Shown piece by piece: positions 24,222-35,523 of a DNA stretch of 64,000 nt. The DNA comes from Aricia agestis (taxonomy: Eukaryota > Arthropoda > Insecta > Lepidoptera > Lycaenidae): the NCBI RefSeq assembly GCF_905147365.1, contig NC_056422.1:4342501-4406500 (forward strand), in the 5' to 3' direction. Each line of letters starts with the position of its first letter. The stretch's first letter is position 1. Made by a program: the position numbers and the translations under genes. The notes beneath the pieces are model-generated. The model was not told the DNA's origin. It saw only the letters and a list, made by a program, of their open reading frames with translations, and did not search any database.

Positions 24222-26707
24222 GTAATTACTCTATTACATTGAGTTGGATTTGAGATTTAGCGGGCCATGCTGATAATTAAAGTGTGACGAAGACAGAGCA
24301 TTACAGATTTTCCTTTAAATATGATGCCAAATACGTATCCGAATTATGGTTACATAGAAAAGTAGATTATAATTTAATCAGGTAATAGGGATTCAATTAC
24401 GCAGGGTCTCGAAAAGAAAAGATTTGATGGAAAATCTGAATTATGTATTATGATGATAATAATGGAATAGAATTTAATGAAATGTCTGGAATATTGTGAC
24501 GTAATTCTCTCCAATTCGAAATGTATGAGATTGATCATCAATGACATAACGTGAGTCGAATGTCGACTTTATATTATCGAATGCTTACGTCAATTCCATA
24601 CATTTTTGATCGCCGATTAGAAGCGATAAAGAAAAGTTGTTGGCTAATCCCTCTGCTCCATTTCATTTTCTCTTCTGCCGGCACTCACGTAATTTTCTGT
24701 GAATATTATTTTTATTTCCTAGGTTACGAATTTATTACTAAGATGTGCACCTAGTGACCTAAGCTTAGGTCCCTATATATCTAGACCACTTATCTCTAAT
24801 TTGTTAGCAGCAGTTGAATCCGTATTTGCGAAGTGTGTTTGTCGTTATTAATGGCCATATTTGCTTCTTGTTAGTTGAGGTGTCCTACAGGGGTATGTGT
24901 TTAGGACGTTACATCATTGTCGTGGTTAAACAAATTTATTTTGCCACTGTTTCCAAGGACTAAGTGTGTTCTGGGGCGGCCTTATGGAAAAATTAAGGAC
25001 TGAGTACACAAGAATAGCGCTACATTATAAAAAGCTGATCCCCTAGCCAAGCCAATGACATGAGTTGAAAGTCGACCTCATTTTATCGTTCGATATGAAT
25101 AAAATTGACATATAAGCCATTTTATAAAGAAGCTATAAAGAAAACGCCTTGGCTAAAGGGTCTGGTAATACTGAGTTTCTACAGGTGCTGTTTTGAACTT
25201 TTTTGACATGGGTAAAAAATATAAAACTCGAGTCAGATCACTTATAGTTTTAACCAATTTTTACTTTTTCCCTTCTACAAAATTAAATTGTGATTGTAAA
25301 AGACAAAAAAACCTAGATTGGTCCACCCGTTTGGATGTTACGATGCCACGGACACAGACAAACAGACGAACTTCAAACAAATGAAAATTGAGAACAGAAT
25401 TGGTTGAGGTTTAGTCGAAATTCGAAAAAGGCGCTAATGAAGAATAAGAATTATTTCATTCTTTTTAGATCATATTTTTCAATCATCATCAAGTCCTAGA
25501 TTCAGTCTCGTGAGTCGCGATAAGCTTTTATTATCATGCAAATTGTATAATACTTATATTGAGGATTACAACTTAATAGTTAATTTTTTTTAGTAGAAAT
25601 TTATTTTCTTCTTTTTAGACTATTTAATTAAAAGCTTTTTCAAAAAGTTTTTTGTTTATAATTTTGTCTTGGAAATCTATTGTTATTCTATTGATTGTTA
25701 ATTGTTATCGCGGTGAAATTCGACCACTTGGTAGTTGATAGGTTAATAACATTTTAATCTTGTATCGTGTTTCTTTACGTCCCATTTTAGTGTTAACTAT
25801 AAAGTTAATATAGGTATATTAACTTTATGGTGTGAACTGACTCTAAAATTATAGATTAGGGCTTATTTCTAGTCGAGTCTAAAATAAGTCCTTTTGTAAT
25901 CTTGTTGTTGTTGATTTATGAATTGGATGAAAAAGGGTCTCAAGATTAATTTGTGTGATACAAGATTACTCGGGTTTTTCTTTCCTCAGCTGTTCGTCCC
26001 ATCGGGGCAAAAAGGAATCTTCCAAGCAATGCAGATAACAAAAACTACCTTTAGTAAGAGCCAAGTTTGGTGTTAATTATACAGGGTGTAACAAAACTAA
26101 GTGACAATACTTTAGGGTGTGTACGTGTGTGTGTCTTATATAGAGTTAAGGCTAGGTTATTCCAAGAAAGCGTCATTAAAAAAAACTGAAAAATATATAC
26201 ATGTACAGATCCATTTTTTAACTAGTGACTTTTATGGTTAGAAACACAATACAGATAATTTTACTCGATAAAAAAAATCCGAAACAACCTCGATTTTAAA
26301 AACATTTTGAGTTTTATAGGACTTACAGGGACTCAATCAAAAAATAATTTGGATAGTTCGATTACTATTAAAACTTTACAGGGAAATGTACGGATACATG
26401 TTAAGTTATACTATTTTTTATCTAAGTAAAAAGGTTTTTTCTCCTATTTCGCCCTATCATGGACGTGGCGAGCGTCGTAACCGCCACTGTTCAAGGCGCG
26501 CTGATATGAATGTTATTTTAATGTCATTTACGTCGATATTCGCACTGACAGACATCGACCTGCTAATTTAGGAATAACCTCCCCTTAAACTAGCAGCGCT
26601 GAACACCCAATTATCTACTACTTTGTGATTTTTGAAATTTGATCTGGTTTGGTACAAATATACTTAATTAAATTATAGATGGCGCTGATGTCAGGGAGTG
26701 TGGGCAC
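24222..26707. other. Gene-free stretch with decayed MITE pieces
   Basis: GCCGAT-family units sit near 24527-24665 and 25015-25165. A short palindrome ATAAAGTTAATATA / TATATTAACTTTAT lies at 25800-25829. TACAGGGTGTAACAAAACTA (26080) is the end of another MITE type seen at 46868. I see no gene. Confidence 0.4.
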
Positions 26708-26709
26708 TT

Positions 26710-27088
26710 AGGGTGGGTTGCACCAGAGGCGTGGTTTAAGTTAAAGTTATGGTAAAAATTATGGTTATAGTTAAGGCTAATTTAACTTTAACCTTAACTT
26801 TGACCACAGAATTTGACAGAAGACGTTGCTGGTCCGACAAGGCTTTAAAGTTTAAATCAACGTGAGCGGGACGCTGCTGCTAAGTGCTAAAGGAGAACTG
26901 TCAAAAATTGTGTTTTTGTATGATGACAGCGTTAGTACCTTTTTCGCCTCGTGCATTTAAAGCCTTGTCGAGCTCTATGGTTATGGTTAAATATGGCATA
27001 CATTTTTGACTTTAACCAAAGATTTGACATTTTGCATTGTAGTTATAGTTAAAGTTATAGTAATAGTTAAAGTAAGTTGGTGCAATCC
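26710..27088. mobile_element. MITE (TTGCACCAACTTACTTTAAC family), copy 1
   Basis: GGTTGCACCAGAGG... at the left and AGTAAGTTGGTGCAA at the right frame repeated AGTTATGGTTA-type words. Shares CAGCGTTAGT and CCTTGTCGAGCTC with the copy at 31867. Confidence 0.65.
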
Positions 27089-27384
27089 ATCATTAAAGTA
27101 TTTTAAATACTACAGCTATTCAATATCAGCTATCTTTGTCTGTATTATGACATTTCCAACGTATTTGGTAAAGACAAGCAGATCTTATGTAGATTCGCTG
27201 TTTTTAAAATAATTTAATTGGTGAGTTAAATATACTGTACTTTTACTCTGAAAGTTCTTTATAGCATACTTTTTGCAATTCCTTAGTACTAAAAAATTGC
27301 AAAATAAAGACCTATGCGATAAAAACACAATTATCGATAAGTTTGAAACATGTATAATTGCAAATAATAGCCTATGTATTTGTA

Positions 27385-27417
27385 TATAAATAGTGATATT
27401 TCCATTTTGTGTTAGTA
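27385..27417 (+). promoter_or_regulatory. Core promoter of gene 2
   Basis: TATAAA at 27385-27390 is followed by an initiator-like TTAGTAA at 27412-27418, whose A (27414) is 29 nt from the first T of TATA. The ATG at 27428 would leave a 5' leader of only about 14 nt, short but common for arthropod secreted-peptide genes. Confidence 0.5.
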
Positions 27418-27427
27418 AGCGTCCAAG

Positions 27428-30400
27428 ATGAAGGTTTCCATTGTCTTGTTGTTGGTTGCTGTGGTTCTGTACAACGTCGATGCTTGTAAGTAAACATAAT
27501 AATATACATATGAACTAGCTATTTGACCGAGCTTTGCTCGAAACACGAATAAAATGACATTTTCTAAAAATGGTTCCTAGCTAGATCGATTTATCGCCCC
27601 CGAAACCCCCTATATACTAAATTTCATGAAAATCGTTGGAGCCGATTCCGAGATTCCAATTATATATTTATATACAAGAATTGCTCGTTTAAAGATATAA
27701 GATTATGAATAAGGAATTTTTTTTTATTTTGTAAGTCTCGCTAACACTCGAGAACGGCTATGCCGATTAGGCTAATTCTAGTCTTGGCAATTTAATCAGG
27801 GAAGTCCAGCGCAGGTTGGTACAGTGATAGTATGTTAAGAAGGAAGTTATATGAAGTTTACCAGGCCATCAAGTGATGTCAATATGTAGTGACACATTAT
27901 AAAACAGTCGCTTTTTTCCCTCATGTCCCTTTTAATCTTTAAAACTACGCAACGTATTTTGATCAAAGACTTCTATATTTTTGATGCGGTTTTCTTTAAT
28001 AGATAGAGTGATTCAATAGGAGCAGAGGGCGTTGATAGTATTCCCGTGCGTCAACTAGATGGCGTTTTTTGAGCATAAGCAGCGACGCGTTCTTAGTATC
28101 AGGAACACTAACAACGCGTCGCTGCTTATTCCAGGCGTCAATTGATGGCGTTTTTTTAATGATTTTTTTGAGTGTATATATATGTATACAGGTTTTTTGA
28201 ACATAAGAACTAACTTCGTTCCATTCGGGTGTCCCTTGACACCTCTCATTATTATTATAATATACACAACAACATGGTCTAGGGATATTTCAATTAAACC
28301 TAAATAACTAAAATTCTATTAACTTTTGGTTAAGACACCTACACATTAAAATAAACCTTGTTTAATAGCCTGTCTATTATCTGATAACGAACTTTTAGAT
28401 AACGTTAAATAAAAAAAAAACTTAGAAGAAGGAAAAACTCAGACAAGATTTCAATCTTAACTTTATTTTTGAAACATCAAAACCCAGACCAAACAACTAT
28501 TTTATTTAAAAAAAAATTGTCTAACGCATCTCCGGTGTTCATTTAATCATGGCACGTAGACACTTGACCAGGAACGAAGCAGTGGGCATGATTCAAGCTG
28601 GCACTACACAAATTGCAGTTTCTGAAGCCACGTTATCGTGTCACGGGGGAAGTGGTGGAACGGCACCGAGGACCTTAACGCATTAGAACACATGTACAGG
28701 ACCGACTCATAGTAAATACTGCATGAAGTCAACCAAATGTGACAGCGATGCAATTTGTTCATAGGCTACAGAGAGAGAGAGTACTTATGGTAAGCGTTCA
28801 AACTTTGAGAAGAGAAGTTATTTTTGACGTGGGAGAGCCATGCTTCAGCACGAATGGGCCGGCTCGACCGGAGAAATACCACGGGCTCACAGAAACCGGC
28901 GTGAAACAGCTCTTGCGCTGTGTTTCGCTGAGTGAGTGAGTTTACCGGAGGCCCAATCCCTTACACTTTTCCTTTCCCTACCGTCTCCTATTTCCTTCCC
29001 TACCCTCCCCTATTCCCTTTCCTACCCTCCCCTATTACCCTATTCACCCTATTCCCTCTTAAAAGGCCGGCAACGCACCTGCAGCTCTTCTGATGCTGCG
29101 AGTGTCCATGGGCGACGGAAGTTGCTTTCCATCAGGTGACCCGTTTGCTCGTTTGCCGTCTATTATTTCATTAAAAAAAAGACGACTGCATAAAGTCAAC
29201 CTACGTGCTCGTAGGCCACTTCGGGTACCAGCGCTAAGGAGAGGCAATCGAGGAAGAAGATTAGAATGGGCTATTGCACACGGAAACTGGAACCATTCCA
29301 AGTGGTCACTTGTGCTTTTTACTGATGAATCCAGGTTTGGATTTCATCCTGATTCGCGAAGAGTACGCGTTTGGAGAGAACCTTTACGTTGGAATCGACT
29401 GCAGCACCCACAATAAGTTCATGCATATCTAGTTAGCACGATTATGGCAGGAATAATTGGTCTCGGCGGTAGAACAGACCTCGTTTAGATACAAGGCAAT
29501 ATAATACCGAGATGAGGTGCTAGAGCCTGTGATCTTGCCCCACAGACAGCAAATGGGACAAATTTTCCAGCTATCGCGCGTATCGTTACAAGTTGGTTAC
29601 AATGATAGCCAAGCTTTGGACTGGCCTGCACAATCCCCTGACTTAAATCCTATTGAGCATGCCTGGGATATGCTTCAGAGAAGAGCTCCTTAGGAATTTC
29701 CCTGAGGACATTGTGCATCAAAACTACTTTTCTTTGCATCTTAGCTGGACTTGGGACAGTATTCCACAACAGGATATTGACACCCTTGTTTTGAGTATGC
29801 AGAACCGCGGCAGATGTGTCAGGAGAGTCTTAGGGGGATTCACGGATTATTAAAAAATTTTGAAACAAAAATATTGTTTAGATTTTAATGTTTCAAAAAT
29901 AAAGTTTTTCCTTCTCTTCTAAGTTTTTTTTTTTTATTTAACTAAGTATATCTAAAAGTTAATTATCAGATTAGGTAGGATATTAAACAAGGTTTATTTT
30001 AATGTGTCGGTGTCTCAGCAAAAAGTTAATATAATTTTAGTTAATTAGGTTTAATTGAAATATCCCTAGACCGAGTTGTTGTGTTTACAAAATATTGTTG
30101 GATTTAGTTTAAGATTTATTTTATTTTAGCCTAAGGACGAACATAAATTATTTAAAGCTATGTCTATTTGTAATCGGATTTGTGTAATTACAGTCGGCCT
30201 GGCGAATTTTAATGAAAAGCCAGGCTTTTCATTATAATATTCTAGGGCCTATGCTAAGCTCCTATAAACTGTTCCTTTAAATAATATATTCGCTACCCCG
30301 TTCAACCTAAATTCATTTATCGTTCTTAAACCAGACATTTTTTACACAATGAGTCTTTGTCTTTTGTATATTATGTACTTATTGCCAGTTACATTAATTA

Positions 30401-33400
30401 TAGCTATGGCATTATCACCGATAATCATCATCAGGTGTACTGCAGGTAATTAAAAAAAAAAATTAAAATTACCTGCAGTACATCTGATGATAATTTTTTC
30501 GAAACCGGTCGTGCATTTAAGAAGTTTGTAATAAATATATTAAAATAAAGTGGAATAAGTGCAAGGAAAGTGTATAATTATTTAATTGAAGATGAATTTC
30601 CACCAAGAAGTGACAGTACATTCAATATCATAATATAACTTAGTTCCATTCGGGTGTCCCTTGAAACCTCTCAAACTTTTTATTTGTAAAAAAAGAAGTA
30701 AGTATATAAAGGAAATAAAATGGGTACATAAATATGTACACAGTAAATGCATTTATAACGAAGTTTCGTTCCCATTTCGCAATTTAACGACACCTTATAC
30801 AAGTCGTTTATATTCGAAATAACTTTGAGACGATCACAGGGGCGGATCTACCATTAATGGCTTTGTGGGCCCAGGACCCTGTGAATTCAAGGGGCCAGGT
30901 AGTGTCAAGTCAAATAAAAAGAAGACGATAATGCTAAATAGTCCATAAAAAAAATAATTAAGCCCTGCAAATTCTGGGATTATTCAAACCCATATTGGAA
31001 ATATAATGAAAAGGCGGTGGCGTCCTCAGCTCTAATCTTTACAATATATTCGGATTCATTTCAGATTCAGTATATTCGGATTATTTAATGTATGTGCCAG
31101 TGGTGGCACATACATTAAATAATCCGACCAAAATCCGTCATGTTGCACGCATTAGAATATTGACAGTTAAACGTTGTCAAACGTCGAACAAAACCTTTTG
31201 TCTGTCTGTGCTGGTGCTGCCGTCTAGCGTAAAACATTGCAGTAACATAATATTATGTTACTTGTTTAAAATACAGTTACTATAATAGCCTGTAGTAGTA
31301 TTAGCCCTGGGCCCCCTATACTCACGATCTGGCCCTGGACGCTCATCTTCTGTGAGCTTAATATTACTTATATAGTTTGCTATACCTTAGATTATATTTT
31401 ATGTGAGCTACAATAATTCTATTGGTTTACTATCATAAGACGAAGCAGGAGACATTAAACATTTTATGGTATGCAATATGCATCATGCAAAATTTTAAGA
31501 TCGCTTCGCAAAAATATACAGAACGTGGTAAAACTGAGCAATAACACTCTGAACATAATATTTTGTGTAAAAGCAACAAGCGAAATACACTTTTCGCTTT
31601 TGCTATGGATTCGTTGCAGGCGGTTTAAAGATCAATCTGGATTACATTTATTGTAACACAGGGTGAAATCGGGGGTGAAAATAGGAAAAGTCAGACCTCG
31701 GCCTATTAATTAAGTTTGATGACTGATAGTACTGTAAGCGTAAACGCATACTTGTCGCCACTATCATGGCCTGGGACTCCACGGTCCAGACTTAAATACC
31801 ATACAGTACTTGCACTGTGAAAGCGAAAGTTGAAACCGTACACTTTTCCGCAATAAAAACTATAAGAGTGAGTTGCACCAACTTACTTTAACTATAACTA
31901 CAATGCAAAATGTTTAATCTTTGGCTGAAGTTAAAAAATGGACGCCATATTTAACCATAACCTTGAGCTCGACAAGGCTTTGAATGAACGTGGCGAAAAA
32001 AGGAACTAACGCTGTCATCATACAAAAACGCCATTATTGACATTTCTCCTTTACCAGCAGCGCCCCCGCCCACGTTCATTTCTAGCCTTGTCGGACCAGC
32101 TGTCAAGTGTCATCTGTCAAAAGTTAAGGTTAAAGTAACTTTGACCATAACTTTAACTCCCTTATTGTCCTTTCCCGTCTTTCATCTTTATACCAAAAAT
32201 TTTAATCGGTTCAGCTGTTGAAGCGAGAAGAGGTAATAGACCAGAGTTGCCAGATTTTTTTGTGTCAAGTCGGGACTTTGGAAAATTTTAGTGAAAATAG
32301 CGGGATTCTTCCGTCAAAAGCGGGACATAGTAAAAAAAAAGTATAAAATCAAAAGTTTTCGAATTTTTATTTGAAGACTTAATTTGACTCAAAATTATGT
32401 TTGCGTGACAATAGGCAAAAGTAGCCATAAAAAATCTACCCCTCTTTCTCTCCCACACTCTTATCTCCATTACCCACCTTTCTCAGTACGCTGCACGTAC
32501 TATATTCGAGTTATTCACGAAAAGCGGGACTGAGCTTGTCCCGCGCGGGACTCTACATTTTGATGAAAAAATCGGGACGTCCCGCCAAAATCGGGACGTC
32601 TGGCAACGCTGTAATAGACAGACAGACGTACAGATTAGTAGGGAATGGTTGTTCTAAAAGCGGCTATTTTGGACGCAGATGTGCGTTCACCTTAACTCGT
32701 ATACCGTTTGCTTGGGAATCCATGATCCATCAATTTTCACTACAGCGGATTACTCACGTAATGAATTCATAATGTAAGATCGTTATCAGTTTGGGGATCC
32801 GTTTGTTTATGGTAAAACTTTTTAGTCTATGGTACTATCAGGGAACTTGATTCAATGGATAGATGGCTGACCTATGTTTTTCGGGCGGGCTATGTTAAGT
32901 CAATATTAATTTAAGATTTGTCAGCTGCTAGCTTTTGGGCTTCACATAGTCTAACCAAATTACGTAGTTCACTAATAAATTTATCTGATAGTATATAATT
33001 TTCCTGCATTGCATAAATCTAATCTCCCTCGAAAAACAAAGATCCTTGTTAGGGTTCCGTATTTTTCTATTATAATTGAGTTAGTAGCATGGGCGTTCTG
33101 AGGAGGGGGGGAGGGGGGGGCAGCTGCCCCCACCTGGATCATGTTGACGTCCCTACTAAGTATATTATCTAGTACTTTCATCTATAAAAATTAAAAATAA
33201 TTAAACGTATTTTTGCCATTTGTTTGCAATACAATATTTTTAAAACTAAAAATTATTAATTTTTTATTCTTTATAAACACCTAGCTTATAAAAAATCTGG
33301 TTTGCCCCCCCCTGGCCCAGAACCTGGGTAATTGGCCCCCCTGGCCCAGAACCTGGGTACGCCCATGGTTAGTAGTAATCAAACTACCTATAATTTAGTT

Positions 33401-35308
33401 TTTTCTGAGCTATTGGACTTGATGTGATATTCTCGCCTCATTTATATTGTAATAAAAACATGGACGGACCTTCGTCAGATCTGATATGGCATTGCCAATT
33501 CCGTGTTATTTTAACTCACTATTGATTAATAATAATAATAATAATAATAAGGGGGTGAAGCCGGTCCCTTCTAGTTGGTGTCCCCGGGCAACACTTGGGT
33601 GCGCCACCCCACTATCTTCGGGGTGAGGTACTCACGTGGCTGATCGTCGGCTCTTTCTTTTTTTCTTTACTATCCTTTACCATCTTTTTATTAGTCGATT
33701 CTTGGTTTTGCATCGGTTTTGGTTTTCGTATCAAAATTTTTGCAAACACACAGAACAACATACACACTTTAGCAGATCTCACACTAACGTTTTCAAACGA
33801 CATACACATGGATTTCGGAATAGACAAATGTAAAATACAGGCAGTAAAGAATGGTACAATAGAACACACAGAATATAAACTTAGCAATGATGAAATAATT
33901 GAGGTGGTAGACCCGATTGAAGGATACAAATATCTAGGATACTACCAATCACAACAAATACACTACAAAGAAACGAAAAATATACTCAGACAAAAATTTA
34001 AAGAAAGATTACATAGAATACTACACACACACTTAAACGCAAAAAATACAATAAAAGCAATTAACACATACGCCATACCCATACTTACCTATTCCTTTGG
34101 TATAATACGTTGGAACCAAACTGAACTAAAAAATTTACAACGAATTATTAATACAACAATGACGAAACATAGGAAATACCACCCAAAGGCCTGTGTCCAA
34201 CGTTTAACTTTAGCTGGAAATGAAGGAGGTAGAGGACTGATTGATATCCTAAATCTACACAATAGACTAATAACACTTCTCAGAACATTCTTTTACAATC
34301 ACGCACAAACCAAAACTCTTCACCAAGCTATCTGCAACTCCGACACGTACACACCACACACTCGCTGATAACACTAAAAAAATAAATACCTACACAAACC
34401 AACAAAAAATTGACGCATGGACCCAAAAATCATTACATGGACGACACTGCCTTGATCTTACCAATAATGCCGTTGACAAAATAGCGTCAAACGCGTGGTT
34501 GAAGCAAGGCGAGCTCTTTACTGAAACAGAAGGTTTTATGCTGGCTATACAGGATCAAGTAATAGATACCAAGAATTATAGAAAACACAATAAAAGACAG
34601 TAACTATAGAAGTGACCATTGCCGACACTGCCACAAACATCCTGAAACAATACAACATATAACAGGCGCTTGCTCATCAATCACACAAACAGATTACAAA
34701 CATAGACACGACCAAGTAGCCACAATCATACACCAGACACTCGCAGACAAGCACAAACTCATCACAGACAAAACACCATACTACAAGTACACACCACAAA
34801 TCATACTAGACTCACCGGACTACAAATTGTACTGGGACAGGACAATACTGACAGACAAGACCGTGCACCACAATAGACCTGACATAACACTACATGACAA
34901 ACGAAATAGAACTGTATACCTAATAGACATCGCCATACCGAATACACACAATCTCACTACCACACATACAACAAAAATCACAAAATATATAATAATAATA
35001 ATGATAATAATCTTTATTTAAAACTTTTAGCATCTGTTACAATGTGTAGTTATAATATGACCTAGAAGTACAATACAGTTGTATATGAACTTACGAAGAC
35101 AATAAATAACAGATTTTACACATATTATATAACTTTGGCGCCTGCACTAGGCTGAGCCTGTCCTGCAGATCACCAATATATTTTCCTTCTTTTAGACATA
35201 TAGTTTAGTTAAGATTTAAATTTAAAAACAGGTATAATATTTTAAAAACAAATAAAAGAGCCTCTGGCTACTCATTAAAGATTTTAAATTTTAAGTTTTA
35301 AGTGCGCG

Positions 35309-35369
<61 letters not shown>

Positions 35370-35488
35370 GTGTGTGTTGTGTGTCTATATATCTCTCGTA
35401 GGAATTGTTCTTTTTCTTGATAATCTACTCTAGATTATCAAGAAAAAGAACAATTCCTACGAGAGATATATAGACACACAACACACAC

Positions 35489-35523
<35 letters not shown>

